Positions 48,330-57,065 of a DNA stretch of 64,000 bases are shown piece after piece (position 1 is the first letter of the stretch; every line of letters begins with the position of its first letter). The notes under the pieces are model-generated. The model was not told the DNA's origin. It saw nothing but the letters and a program-made list of their open reading frames with translations, and ran no database searches. Source of the DNA: an uncultured Chitinophagales bacterium (lineage in GTDB: Bacteria; Bacteroidota; Bacteroidia; Chitinophagales; JAHDHT01); assembly GCA_938023075.1 (NCBI GenBank), contig CALHDG010000137.1, positions 1 through 64,000 of the forward strand, given 5' to 3'. The position numbers and the translations under genes were made by a program.

Positions 48330-48364
48330 AAAAAAAATAGTTCTTATAAGATACTAACTTTTGA

Positions 48365-49132
48365 TTACTCGGCTACTGATGGATTGATTAACCAACTGCA
48401 ACCTACCGATAAATAATTCATTTGTTGGGTAATGCCGGTTGCGAAAGAAAAATCGAACTGCAAATTATGGTTGAGCAAATAGGTAAAGCCTGCATCAAAA
48501 TTTAGGGAGGTTTCTTCAAAATTTAGGACTTCACCATAAGGCTCAATAAACATCCCTACTTTTTCATTTATACCCACACCTAAAGAAACCGAATAAGTTA
48601 GGCTTCCGGTATTTTCACCAAAATAGCTGTATCCGACATTGTAACCCAAGCCAAGTTTTGGGCTAAGGCTATGCGACAAACATAGCTTGTTAATGGTGCC
48701 AAAGGTATCGCCACTTAATTCAATAGTGCCTGATGGAAGGACCAAATGCGATAGCAAAGCGATTTCACTATTTTTATTATCGTCGTGCAATAATTGAATT
48801 TTGGTACCTATCTGCAAATCACTTAGTCCTTGAAATTTAGCCCCAAGCTCCCCAAGCGGAAAATCAAAACTTCTGGTTTCAAATTGGTTGATAATTCTAA
48901 GTTCAATCCATTCTGATAATCCATATCGAAACAAATTAGTGGGTAACAAAATTTGCCTGTTTGAAAAGCCTGTGCTTCCGTTATATGCTACTAATATTCC
49001 GCTTTCAATTTGCAAGTCGCCCTTGCCAACCGTTGCAGAGCTTTCGGTTTGGTCGGGCCGGTCGGTTTTAATTTGTGCGCTTACTTGTACATAAAATATA
49101 ATAGTTACAATAATTATACATATTTTATTCAT
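48365..49132 (-). CDS. Outer-membrane transporter-like protein (MetA-pathway phenol degradation family)
   Basis: 255 aa with a signal peptide ending QVSAQ. The N-terminal phrase TDRPDQTESSATVGKGDLQI is the hallmark of the PF13557-type outer-membrane proteins, and is followed by alternating amphipathic strands (LRIINQFETRSF, GLGYNVGYSYF, LNFDAGFTYLL). It is predicted to be a beta-barrel. Despite the family name, a role in phenol uptake is not shown, and most Bacteroidota members are uncharacterised. It is flanked on both sides by SR1 repeats. Confidence 0.85.
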   Translation of the reverse strand: MNKICIIIVTIIFYVQVSAQIKTDRPDQTESSATVGKGDLQIESGILVAYNGSTGFSNRQILLPTNLFRYGLSEWIELRIINQFETRSFDFPLGELGAKFQGLSDLQIGTKIQLLHDDNKNSEIALLSHLVLPSGTIELSGDTFGTINKLCLSHSLSPKLGLGYNVGYSYFGENTGSLTYSVSLGVGINEKVGMFIEPYGEVLNFEETSLNFDAGFTYLLNHNLQFDFSFATGITQQMNYLSVGCSWLINPSVAE

Positions 49133-49206
49133 TTTTTCTTATTATTGTTGAGCAGAGCAAATGTAGAATTATTGTTAAGGTTTGCAGAAAAAATTTGATG
49201 TTTATT

Positions 49207-49319
49207 TGAAGCGAAACTCTTGGGCTTCGTAGAGAGGGTAGTCCCGCTTTCCGCTCAAATGCCATTTGCCTGCGCTTCAAAAGCCGCTTAAAATGGCATA
49301 ACCGCTGCAATCGGGGCTA
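49207..49319 (+). repeat. SR1 structured repeat, copy 5
   Basis: TGAAGCGAAAC, GTAGTCCCGCTTTCCGCTC, hairpin AAATGCCATTT / AAATGGCAT, CATAACCGCTGCAATCGGGG. It lies between divergent genes and is convergent-facing with copy 4 around the barrel gene. Confidence 0.92.
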
Positions 49320-49409
49320 AGCTTCTAAGCTCTGTTGGGCTTGCTAAGTGATCAAAAATTTAAGTGAAGGCTAATATCCTACATTCCACTATTTTTCTTA
49401 GCAAATTTG

Positions 49410-49417
49410 TACCTTTG
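49410..49417 (+). promoter_or_regulatory. -7 element TACCTTTG, fixing the acyl-CoA dehydrogenase start
   Basis: A perfect TAnnTTTG box 27 bases before the ATG at 49445. No clear TTG lies at the right distance upstream. If it is used, the open frame's first ATG (49364) is outside the transcript. Confidence 0.5.
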
Positions 49418-49444
49418 CGTAGTAATTTTTATAAACAACATACG

Positions 49445-50671
49445 ATGTATAGCGAAAACGGTGTAGCCATATTAGAAGACTTTAAAGCCAGTGCCAAGCA
49501 AGATCTTTTTCAATTTCACGACTATTATAATATAGATGATTTGTTAAGCGATGAGCATAAATTGATTCGACAGTCTGCCCGCGATTGGGTAAAAAAAGAA
49601 GTGTCGCCCATTATTGAAGATGCGGCACAACAGTCAAAATTTCCAACGCACATTTTGCCAGGCTTAGCCAATATTGGTGCTTTTGGACCATACATTCCTG
49701 CTGAATATGGTGGACCGGGTTTAGATCAAATTAGCTACGGTATTTTGATGCAAGAGTTAGAACGCTGTGATAGTGGCGTTCGCTCAACAGCTTCGGTACA
49801 AAGTTCGTTGGTGATGTATCCTATTTTCAAATATGCTTCCGAAGCTTTGAAACAAAGACTCTTACCCAAATTGGCAAGTGGCGACATGATGGGATGTTTT
49901 GGTTTAACAGAGCCTAATCACGGGTCTAATCCTGCCGGTATGGAAACCCGTTTTACCGATGCTGGCGATCACGTTATTTTAAACGGTGCCAAAATGTGGA
50001 TTAGCAATGCACCTTTTGCAGACGTAGCCGTTGTTTGGGCAAAAGACGAAGGCGATATTATAAGAGGTATGGTAGTGGAAAGAGGCATGGAAGGTTTTAG
50101 TACACCAGAAATGCATGGCAAATGGTCGTTACGGGCATCCGCAACCGGCGAGTTGCTTTTTGAGGATGTGAAAGTGCCTAAAGAAAATATTTTTCCTGAT
50201 ATTAAAGGTTTGAAAGGACCATTGAGTTGTTTATCTTCTGCACGATATGGCATTGCTTGGGGGGCAATTGGTTGCGCTTTAGATTGTTATGATACGGCTT
50301 TGCGTTATGCGAAAGAGCGGAATCAGTTTGGTAAGCCGATTGCCGGTTTTCAACTCACTCAAAAAAAGTTGGCAGAAATGATTACGGAAATTACCAAAGC
50401 GCAGTTAATGGCATTTCGTTTAGGGCAATTGAAAAATGAAGAACGCGCCACGCCTGCACAAATATCGATGGCAAAGCGCAACAATGTAGAAATGGCATTA
50501 AAAATTTGCCGGGACAGTCGTCAAATTTTGGGTGGTATGGGCATTATGGATGAGTATCCGATAATGCGACATATGATGAATTTAGAATCGGTGATTACTT
50601 ACGAGGGTACCCACGAAATTCATTTATTAATTACAGGTATGGATGTTACGGGCATTAATGCTTTTCATTGA
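49445..50671 (+). CDS. Acyl-CoA dehydrogenase, glutaryl-CoA dehydrogenase-like
   Basis: 408 aa from the ATG at 49445. An in-frame ATG at 49364 would add 27 residues with no family match and lies upstream of the likely -7 box. The phrases CDSGVRSTASVQSSLVMYPI, MGCFGLTEPNHGSNP and the active-site YEGTHEIHLLITGMDVTGI are those of glutaryl-CoA dehydrogenase: the catalytic glutamate is in YEGTHEI, and the arginine of GVRS binds the substrate carboxylate. It would turn glutaryl-CoA to crotonyl-CoA in lysine/tryptophan breakdown using FAD. The rest of that pathway is not in the window. Confidence 0.92.
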   Translation: MYSENGVAILEDFKASAKQDLFQFHDYYNIDDLLSDEHKLIRQSARDWVKKEVSPIIEDAAQQSKFPTHILPGLANIGAFGPYIPAEYGGPGLDQISYGILMQELERCDSGVRSTASVQSSLVMYPIFKYASEALKQRLLPKLASGDMMGCFGLTEPNHGSNPAGMETRFTDAGDHVILNGAKMWISNAPFADVAVVWAKDEGDIIRGMVVERGMEGFSTPEMHGKWSLRASATGELLFEDVKVPKENIFPDIKGLKGPLSCLSSARYGIAWGAIGCALDCYDTALRYAKERNQFGKPIAGFQLTQKKLAEMITEITKAQLMAFRLGQLKNEERATPAQISMAKRNNVEMALKICRDSRQILGGMGIMDEYPIMRHMMNLESVITYEGTHEIHLLITGMDVTGINAFH

Positions 50672-50682
50672 GTTTAGTGCGG

Positions 50683-50726
50683 CTTAGACGAGGCTTTTCG
50701 AGGAAGTATATCGCGGATAATGACAA
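50683..50726 (+). repeat. MITE-2 fragment
   Basis: CTTAGACGAGGCTTTTCGAG and GAAGTATATCG match the right half of the MITE-2 core at 37050-37090. No terminal repeat is left, so it is a remnant. Confidence 0.65.
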
Positions 50727-50743
50727 AATTGAAAACGCTTTGC

Positions 50744-51625
50744 TTAATCACCTTTTTGTATTGGTTTTTTAGTGGATATTTTTTTTATTATTGGTCTTTT
50801 CAGTAACACTAAAGATAGTACAATTGCCACTAAAAGTGGCCAAATATTAACCAAACCTACTATAAAACTTAGTAAACCTCCTATTCCATTATTAAAAGCC
50901 TGTGCGATGCGTTTGCCGAAACCCGGCTTGGCATAGGCTTTTACAGCAAGGGGTTCTGATAGATGAACCGCTAAGGTAGAGAAGTTGACTTGATCATCTA
51001 AATATTTAATACGACCTTTTTTACTTTCAATTTCTTCTTCTATGCGGCGTATTTTTTCTTGTACTTTCAGTATGTCTTCAATTTTTTTGGCTTTGGCTAA
51101 AATGGTTTTATATTGTTTTAAGTAAGCTAGATTATTATCTAGCCTGATATTTAAATCAACATATTCTTCTGTAACATCTTTCGCATCTATTTTTTTTGAT
51201 AACAGTTTACCAATATTTTTTTCGAGGGCATCTACCAAGCTATCGAAAGTGGCGTTTGGTATTCGTAATTTTAATGTGTAGTTAAGCTGATGCCCCAACT
51301 CGCTATAATGTTCATTTTCGTAGTACCCCTTGGCTGATTTTAAGAAGGAATCTACTTTGCTCTTTGCCTCTTCAATTTTAGTAACCTCAAAAACCATTTT
51401 GCCTTGCTTTATAATTTTGCTCCCTTTTTTTATAGAGCTTTCGTGGTTTGATGGGTCGTGTGCTGTGTTATGGTAACCTGTAGTTTGAGAGCTTGTAATA
51501 GCCTTACTGTTAGGTGTGTTAGCTTCTGAATTACCTAAATTATACTGAGCTTCATTATTTTCATTCGGGTTTATGGAGCAACTGTACAAAAACAGGCATG
51601 CTATAAAAGGAGTTAATTTGTTCAT
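50744..51625 (-). CDS. DUF4349 lipoprotein
   Basis: 293 aa. Signal peptide with lipobox FLYSC (C16), then a Ser/Asn-rich linker to about residue 65. The DUF4349 domain is recognised from IIKQGKMVFEVTKIEEAKSK, LKLRIPNATFDSLVDALEK and DVTEEYVDLNIRLDN. A long coiled coil follows (KAKKIEDILKVQEKIRRIEE), then one membrane helix (residues about 250-275) with a basic end. It is therefore probably anchored at both ends in the cell envelope. The family's role is unknown. Confidence 0.9.
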   Translation of the reverse strand: MNKLTPFIACLFLYSCSINPNENNEAQYNLGNSEANTPNSKAITSSQTTGYHNTAHDPSNHESSIKKGSKIIKQGKMVFEVTKIEEAKSKVDSFLKSAKGYYENEHYSELGHQLNYTLKLRIPNATFDSLVDALEKNIGKLLSKKIDAKDVTEEYVDLNIRLDNNLAYLKQYKTILAKAKKIEDILKVQEKIRRIEEEIESKKGRIKYLDDQVNFSTLAVHLSEPLAVKAYAKPGFGKRIAQAFNNGIGGLLSFIVGLVNIWPLLVAIVLSLVLLKRPIIKKISTKKPIQKGD

Positions 51626-51733
51626 TTTAACTAAATGTTTAGTTGAGGGTTTAATGTAGTTGTAACGGGTTGTATTTGGATTTATTTTTCAAGATTGAAT
51701 AAATAATATTTTATTCTCATGCCTTAGGTAAGC

Positions 51734-51813
51734 GTCTTCTTTTTGTCTCCGTTGAAAAGCCTCAGGTATTAAAAAAAAATTGACCAATAAGTAGATTTAT
51801 GTTCTCCGCATTT
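51734..51813 (+). repeat. Degenerate MITE-2 remnant
   Basis: TTCTTTTTGTCTCCGTTGAA followed by AAGCCTC, and further on TTCTCCGCAT, correspond to the interior and right end of MITE-2 copy A. The element is heavily eroded. Confidence 0.4.
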
Positions 51814-52536
51814 TTAAGCCGAAGCCCCTTTTGATATAAAACGAACCAACTCTCTTTTAGCGATGGGCAGCAGCGTTTCTTGCAAGGGCAACTTAAATTC
51901 TGACCAAATTAAATAGGTAGCCGGATTAGGTATTGATTTATCTAACTTAATTAAAGTAAGTTTTATCGATTCATAGCTATGATGCAAATTTTTAGTAAAG
52001 CTGGTTACGTAATTGGTTTTGATTGCTCTAAATTGTTCAGAAGATTTTTCAAATAGCGTAATTTCATACTTGTAGACTTTTAATTCTATTTTATTACCGT
52101 TTCTAATCATCATATAGCCAAAATCAGTAGTTAATGGTAATACGCCAATTGGCTCAATGTTCAAATTATCTTCAACAAAGTCGTAAATATCTTTACCATC
52201 TTTCATAGATAGTTTTATTTTCGGAATTGCAAATTGTAAAATCGCCTCAATTTCCTCCATAAATTCATGCTCGTTAATGGCTTTTTCATATTCTAATTTA
52301 AATTTCTCTAAATCTATTTTACGTAAATTATGCGTAAATTTATTGGAGGAAAGCGATTTCTTTTCCTTAATCTCTACCAAATTTTGATAATGGTAAATTA
52401 AATCAGATAAAAAAGGATACAGCTTTTGTGAATTGAAATTTTTACTGACATGTTGTAAATATGCCAACAGCACATATTTCTTATATTCAAAATCTATTAA
52501 GCCGTTTGTAATCCAGTTGGTTGTTAACTTTTCCAT
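51814..52536 (-). CDS. Conserved-looking hypothetical protein
   Basis: 240 aa, no signal peptide and no membrane helix, so cytoplasmic. The first 110 residues are helical (YVLLAYLQHVSKNFNSQKLY, FMEEIEAILQFAIPKI). The second half is strand-rich (NIEPIGVLPLTTDFGYMMI, KIELKVYKYEITLFE) and ends in helices. No motif was recognised. The 52570-52730 palindromic element lies just upstream in the divergent gap. Confidence 0.7.
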   Translation of the reverse strand: MEKLTTNWITNGLIDFEYKKYVLLAYLQHVSKNFNSQKLYPFLSDLIYHYQNLVEIKEKKSLSSNKFTHNLRKIDLEKFKLEYEKAINEHEFMEEIEAILQFAIPKIKLSMKDGKDIYDFVEDNLNIEPIGVLPLTTDFGYMMIRNGNKIELKVYKYEITLFEKSSEQFRAIKTNYVTSFTKNLHHSYESIKLTLIKLDKSIPNPATYLIWSEFKLPLQETLLPIAKRELVRFISKGASA

Positions 52537-52569
52537 GGTTGTGTAATATTTTGTATGATAAACTTTGTA

Positions 52570-52730
52570 TATACTTGTTTAGGTTGAGTTTTGGGCTTTT
52601 TTCCTTCTGGATTTTGTGCTTAGGCGATTCAAAAAATCGCTTCATAGTGGTGCTATGGAGCTATTTTTTGAAGAAGTATAAGTGCAAAAGCCTTAGTCAA
52701 AAAGTTTAAAATTCAGCCTAATCAAGTATA
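52570..52730. mobile_element. 161-bp palindromic element (MITE-like)
   Basis: The ends TATACTTGTTTAGGTTGAG and CTCAGCCTAATC-type complement (right end CAGCCTAATCAAGTATA) form an imperfect 23-bp inverted repeat. The inside is also self-complementary (TTCAAAAAATCGCTTCATAG / CTATGGAGCTATTTTTTGAA). No target duplication is clear and no second copy is in the window. The open frame across it is incidental. Confidence 0.7.
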
Positions 52731-52799
52731 AACTTAAATCAAAAAAATTAAAATTGCTGTAGAATTGTTAAAATACAGTATTATTGTACAATAAAATTA

Positions 52800-53294
52800 A
52801 TGCAAGGGTTAATAAAACAGTGGGCATTACAAAAGAATGCCAAGCAAAGTGCGCACAAACAATATTTAAAGCGACTCAAAAATAAAAAGCCAAAAAATAT
52901 TGATGCTGAAGCTGAAAAAATCCATAATCAGGTTTTTAAAGAAATCAATTGTTTAAACTGTGCCAACTGTTGTACTTCCATTCCGCCACTCATTATAAAA
53001 AGCGATATCAAAAGAATTGCTAAATTTTTGAAGATGACTGAAAAGCAATTTACCGAAAGTTACGTAACGAAAGATGCGGATGGAGATGATGTCTTCAATC
53101 AAAGTCCTTGTAAATTTTTAGAAAGTGATAACCGATGTGCTATTTATGACGTTCGACCAAAAGCTTGCCGGGCATATCCGCATACAAATCATTTTGAGTT
53201 TAGTCGGCATTATTCAGTTCATGCGCAAAACACGATGTATTGTCCCGCTGTGTTTCACATTATTGAAAGGCTCATGAAAAAAATACCAAATTAA
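52800..53294 (+). CDS. YkgJ-family cysteine-cluster protein
   Basis: 164 aa. After a basic N-terminus, the family signature CLNCANCC (residues 51-58) is followed by SPCKFLESDNRCAIYDVRPK and ACRAYPHTN, giving the C(x2)C(x2)CC...C...C..Y..RP..CR.YP pattern thought to bind a metal or Fe-S cluster. The late HAQNTMYCPAVFHI holds one more cysteine. It is cytoplasmic; the function of the family is not well established. The MoxR gene starts 61 bases downstream and may belong to the same transcript. Confidence 0.9.
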   Translation: MQGLIKQWALQKNAKQSAHKQYLKRLKNKKPKNIDAEAEKIHNQVFKEINCLNCANCCTSIPPLIIKSDIKRIAKFLKMTEKQFTESYVTKDADGDDVFNQSPCKFLESDNRCAIYDVRPKACRAYPHTNHFEFSRHYSVHAQNTMYCPAVFHIIERLMKKIPN

Positions 53295-53355
53295 ATATTC
53301 ACCCATAAAAAAAGCTCAAAAAATCCCATCTTTGCAGTAAGATATAATTAATAGA

Positions 53356-54195
53356 ATGAAATTTACCGGAACCGAACAATATATTGCCACCAACGAATTA
53401 CAGATTGCTGTTAACGCTGCTATTCATTTACAAAAACCTTTACTAATAAAGGGCGAACCCGGCACCGGCAAAACATTGTTGGCACACGAAATTGCTAAAG
53501 CCATGAACAAACCGATCATCACTTGGCATATTAAATCGACCACTACTGCGCAACAAGGTTTATATGATTATGATGCGGTTGCCCGGCTTAGAGATTCGCA
53601 ATTGGGTGATAGAGATGTGACCAATATAGCCGAATACATTAACAAAGGTAAATTATGGGAGGCTTTTGATGCAACTGAAAACGTGGTTTTATTGATTGAC
53701 GAAATTGATAAAGCTGACATTGAATTTCCGAACGACTTATTGTTGGAGTTAGATAAAATGGAGTTTTTTGTTTATGAATTGAACCAAACCATCCAAGCAA
53801 AGCATCGTCCTATAGTAATTATTACTTCTAACAATGAGAAGGAATTACCCGATGCTTTTTTAAGAAGATGTTTATTCCATTACATCAAATTTCCTGATGC
53901 GATGACGATGCAACAAATTGTAGATGTGCATTATCCGGACATTCAGCAAAAGTTGGTGACCGAAAGTTTGCGGTTGTTTTATCAAATTCGACAAGTGAAC
54001 GGTTTAAAGAAAAAGCCTTCTACCAGCGAGTTAATTGATTGGATAAAACTATTGCTTTGGGAAAAAACAGAAATCACCGACTTAGAAAAGATAGATTTGA
54101 AAAATGACATGCCTCCCTTTATAGAGACCTTAATAAAAAACGAACAAGACTTAGAGGCATTGGATGATTTTCGAAAGTATTATAGCAGGCGATAA
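53356..54195 (+). CDS. MoxR-type AAA+ ATPase
   Basis: 279 aa. Walker A GEPGTGKT (residues 33-40), Walker B VVLLIDEIDKAD and the RPIVIITSNNEKELPDAFLR sensor and arginine-finger region are typical of MoxR/dynein-like AAA+ proteins. The phrase TTTAQQGLYDYDAVARLRDS is characteristic of the small MoxR-like subfamily with a partner VWA protein. No VWA-domain gene is adjacent here. It probably acts as a chaperone-like remodelling ATPase. Confidence 0.92.
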   Translation: MKFTGTEQYIATNELQIAVNAAIHLQKPLLIKGEPGTGKTLLAHEIAKAMNKPIITWHIKSTTTAQQGLYDYDAVARLRDSQLGDRDVTNIAEYINKGKLWEAFDATENVVLLIDEIDKADIEFPNDLLLELDKMEFFVYELNQTIQAKHRPIVIITSNNEKELPDAFLRRCLFHYIKFPDAMTMQQIVDVHYPDIQQKLVTESLRLFYQIRQVNGLKKKPSTSELIDWIKLLLWEKTEITDLEKIDLKNDMPPFIETLIKNEQDLEALDDFRKYYSRR

Positions 54196-54248
54196 CAATA
54201 AGACAAGTATTCTGACTTTTCACCATCAAAAACATAGAGATATAAATT

Positions 54249-54659
54249 ATGGAAGAAAGTTATTCGCCACAATTAGAAGAAGCTAACGTAGAGTCACCGG
54301 TTACCTACTTAAAAGAACAAGGAGAAAATTTAAAGAGGCTTACCAACGGAGTATTAACTTATGAAATTAAAGCAAGTAGACATACTTTTGATGACTATGA
54401 AAATACTATAGTTAGAAAGTTTTATGTAGTTGCCCCTTTGTTAGATAACTTAAGTTATTTTTTGTTTTCAGTTAAGTTTAACACTTTTTCAACTTTTCCT
54501 ATTGATTTTGGCATGCACGATGAAGGTATAGAATTTCCTTATTCTACTAATAATTGGAATCAATTTCAAGATAGACTAAAAATGATTCTAAGCAGTAAGC
54601 AAACCAAAAAAATATTAGAAAATTTATTAGCGCATAGCAAAGCTGCTTCAGAAAGTTGA
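54249..54659 (+). CDS. Small hypothetical protein
   Basis: 136 aa, cytoplasmic, no recognised motif. The N-terminus is acidic, and the middle is strand-rich (RKFYVVAPLLDNLSYFLFSV). It starts 53 bases after the MoxR gene on the same strand, so it may be part of that transcript. No family was recognised. Confidence 0.6.
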   Translation: MEESYSPQLEEANVESPVTYLKEQGENLKRLTNGVLTYEIKASRHTFDDYENTIVRKFYVVAPLLDNLSYFLFSVKFNTFSTFPIDFGMHDEGIEFPYSTNNWNQFQDRLKMILSSKQTKKILENLLAHSKAASES

Positions 54660-54675
54660 TTGAATTTCTAAAAAT

Positions 54676-55143
54676 TTAATTAACCTGCTGCTTCATCAAT
54701 TTAATCAGTTTCTTCACCACCATTTTATCAATCGGAAATTCAAACTCTTTTACAGTCAATTGGGTTAAAGGTATCCATCTAAAACCTTGAATGTTTTCTG
54801 CGTAGTCTTCAAACTCAAAAGAGGCATCTTTTTCTACAATTTTGAAATTTTTCTTGGCTTCAACAAAATAGTAAATACAAATAATTTGCTTCTTTTTACT
54901 GAAAATGGAAGTAACAAAATCTTCATTTACATAAAAGAGTTCTTTTACATGAATCGTGTTGCCGGTTTCTTCTTGAAACTCTCTAATTAAACAATCGACA
55001 ACACCTTCACCAAACTCTAAACCACCCCCTGGAAATTTTGTGTACAGCTTGTCCTTAACGAACTCATCAACTACCAGAATTTCTTGTTCGGCATTGATGA
55101 GTAAACCATATACTCTAATATTAAAAGCAGTTATTTTACTCAT
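54676..55143 (-). CDS. Nudix hydrolase
   Basis: 155 aa. The full Nudix box is GGLEFGEGVVDCLIREFQEE followed by TGN, matching G-x5-E-x7-REUxEExGU. The strand before it (LLINAEQEILVVDEFV) is typical. Such enzymes hydrolyse nucleoside diphosphates linked to another group; the exact substrate cannot be told from the sequence. It faces the preceding hypothetical gene tail to tail. Confidence 0.92.
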   Translation of the reverse strand: MSKITAFNIRVYGLLINAEQEILVVDEFVKDKLYTKFPGGGLEFGEGVVDCLIREFQEETGNTIHVKELFYVNEDFVTSIFSKKKQIICIYYFVEAKKNFKIVEKDASFEFEDYAENIQGFRWIPLTQLTVKEFEFPIDKMVVKKLIKLMKQQVN

Positions 55144-55184
55144 TATTTTTAAATTATAAAAAAAGGCGGTTACTAAGAAAGAGC

Positions 55185-55215
55185 AGAGTTAGAAGCCTCG
55201 CCCCGATTTCCAAGC
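55185..55215 (-). repeat. Degenerate SR1 end
   Basis: On the minus strand, AATCGGGGCGAGGCTTCTAA, then CTCTG closely matches the corresponding end of copy 5 (AATCGGGGCTAAGCTTCTAA). The hairpin half is no longer clear. It belongs to the repeat-rich 55144-55532 gap. Confidence 0.5.
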
Positions 55216-55277
55216 CAACAGCACTAAGATGCATTGGGTTGTTTAGCAGCTAAGTGTTGTTTTTTCGAATGGAAAAA

Positions 55278-55312
55278 TTCATCATTCAAAATTGGGTGTT
55301 CGATATTCGATA
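55278..55312 (-). repeat. 35-bp dispersed repeat, copy 2
   Basis: The reverse complement of 4432-4466 with three mismatches. Flanking AATGAATAACGAATATCGAT-type sequence continues to about 55380. Confidence 0.75.
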
Positions 55313-55413
55313 TTTTTTGGATGACCATTTAATGAATAACGAATATCGATTAACGAATAATGAATGTTGAATGATTATTAATGTATAAATAAATAACATT
55401 CAATATGCCGAAA

Positions 55414-55510
55414 GACACTTAGATAGAATTGCAGTGGTTATCCCGAGGCTTCGGCATTTGAACGAAAAGCGGGTAGCTCCTTTTTTTTAGATGCTACCTG
55501 TTTCGCTTCA
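55414..55510 (-). repeat. SR1 structured repeat, copy 6 (short hairpin)
   Basis: Minus-strand order: TGAAGCGAAAC, AGCTACCCGCTTTTCGTTC, AAATG, short hairpin CCGA-AGCC-TCGG, ATAACCACTGCAATT. The outer CGGGG arm is lost, but the 5' blocks and the hairpin position are kept. Confidence 0.75.
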
Positions 55511-55532
55511 ATAAATCAAAACTAAATTTGGG

Positions 55533-56006
55533 CTATTCCAATTCTTTTAGTTTATTGGTAATTGCCTCAAAATTGGGTAAGTCACCCGGTGTTGGACAAA
55601 CTTCTGCGTATTGAACTACGCCCTCCTTATCTACAATAAAAGCAGCCCGTTGACTAACCCCTTGCATACCAAAGGCAGGAAACTCTTCGTACAGCACATC
55701 AAAACTTTTAGCCGTAGTTTTATTAAAGTCAGACAATAAAGGGAAACCAATGTTTTGTTCAGCTTTAAATTTTTCTAATACAAACAGGCTATCAATTGAA
55801 ATGCCCAAAACTGCTGAGGCTGCATTTTCGTAATTACCGATATCATCACGAACGGTACACAATTCTTTGGTACAAACACCGGTGAATGCTAATGGAAAAA
55901 ATAAAATCAATACATTTTTGCCTTGATAATCTTTTAAGTTAACTTCTTGTTTTTCAGTGTTATACAAGGTAAATTGAGGTGCTCTCGTTCCAATTTCAAT
56001 AGCCAT
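55533..56006 (-). CDS. Peroxiredoxin (AhpE-like)
   Basis: 157 aa. The active-site block FFPLAFTGVCTKELC holds the peroxidatic cysteine C45 and another at C50, in the position used by AhpE/BCP-type peroxiredoxins. The protein reduces peroxides using a thiol partner. VGISIDSLFVLEKFKAEQNI-type strands and DKEGVVQYAEV are family-typical. It has no operon partner and is divergent from the aquaporin gene. Confidence 0.93.
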   Translation of the reverse strand: MAIEIGTRAPQFTLYNTEKQEVNLKDYQGKNVLILFFPLAFTGVCTKELCTVRDDIGNYENAASAVLGISIDSLFVLEKFKAEQNIGFPLLSDFNKTTAKSFDVLYEEFPAFGMQGVSQRAAFIVDKEGVVQYAEVCPTPGDLPNFEAITNKLKELE

Positions 56007-56127
56007 TGTTGTTAAGTTGTTTATTAAAAAGTATCAAAAATATAAGGAATTAGTCTAAATAATAATTTTTTAGTAGATTTATAATAATTTTTAAATTTAC
56101 ATTTTAATTAATTTCTAATTCGTATTT

Positions 56128-56772
56128 ATGAAGTATTTAGTAGAGTTTATAGGAACATTCTTCCTAGTATTAACCATTACCTGTGTGGTATTGAGTATAA
56201 CACCAGATAATGGTTTAGCCAACCTCGCGCCTATAGCAATAGGTTCTTGTTTAATGGTGATGATTTTTGCCGGTGGGCATATTTCAGGTGCTCATTACAA
56301 TCCGGCAGTATCTTTAGGTGCCGCTATTAGAGGTGCCTTACCTTGGGCAGAAATGCCTATTTATTGGATTGCTCAAATAGCGGGTGGTGCTGCGGCGGCT
56401 TTTTTAGGCTTGTATTTATTAGGTTCTGAAGGTGGAACGGGTAATGCAAAAGATTTTGATGCGGTAAGAGCCTTAATTGCTGAAATTATTGGTACCTTCG
56501 CGTTAGTGTATGTAGTATTAAATACGGCAACTTCAAAAGGTACGGAAGGTAATTCTTTCTACGGCTTAGCAATTGGTTTTACTGTAACCGCTATGGCTTA
56601 TACTTTAGGTGGTATTAGTGGTGGTGCTTTTAATCCGGCAGTTGCGGTTGGTGCTTCTTTAGGTGGTTTATTTACCTGGTCTAATATTTGGGTATATCTA
56701 GTTGGTAACTTAGTTGGTGGTGCCTTAGCTGCTATTGTATTTAAAGCTGTAAGTGCAGTAGATAGAGACTAA
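56128..56772 (+). CDS. aqpZ: Aquaporin (MIP family)
   Basis: 214 aa with six membrane segments and the two pore motifs HYNPAVSLG (N58) and AFNPAVAVG (N169). The short loops and the AEIIGTFALVYVVLNTAT helix favour a water channel over a glycerol facilitator. It sits in the inner membrane for osmotic adjustment. A terminator follows directly, so the gene is monocistronic. Confidence 0.93.
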   Translation: MKYLVEFIGTFFLVLTITCVVLSITPDNGLANLAPIAIGSCLMVMIFAGGHISGAHYNPAVSLGAAIRGALPWAEMPIYWIAQIAGGAAAAFLGLYLLGSEGGTGNAKDFDAVRALIAEIIGTFALVYVVLNTATSKGTEGNSFYGLAIGFTVTAMAYTLGGISGGAFNPAVAVGASLGGLFTWSNIWVYLVGNLVGGALAAIVFKAVSAVDRD

Positions 56773-56802
56773 AAATTTTAAATAAAACAGTATTTTTTAT
56801 AC

Positions 56803-56833
56803 AAAAAGCCTGCTTTTTAGCAGGCTTTTTTTT
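56803..56833 (+). terminator. Rho-independent terminator
   Basis: AAAAAGCCTGCT / AGCAGGCTTTTT with a 4-nt loop, then more T, 30 bases after the aquaporin gene. Confidence 0.95.
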
Positions 56834-57065
56834 ATGATTTAATGAAAAAAATTAGATAAAAATGTGATAAAATAAAATCTCAACACCTTAAAAATCAATG
56901 TTTTATCTTTGTATTTTGATTTCTTAAGCGAAAAAAAGTCAAGACAAAGCCCAAAAAGTGTATACAAAATTAAAATAAAGAACTTGTATCATTGCAGTAT
57001 TAAATAATTAAAACAACAAAAATTGACAGTTTAACCATAAACTATAACACAGTAACCTCAGGAAT

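Noticed and set aside
48103-48330. A 75-codon minus-strand frame
   Set aside because: It coincides with SR1 copy 4. The open frame is chance in the repeat.
54249-54659. A VWA-type partner of the MoxR ATPase
   Set aside because: The small protein lacks a DxSxS motif and is too short for a VWA domain.
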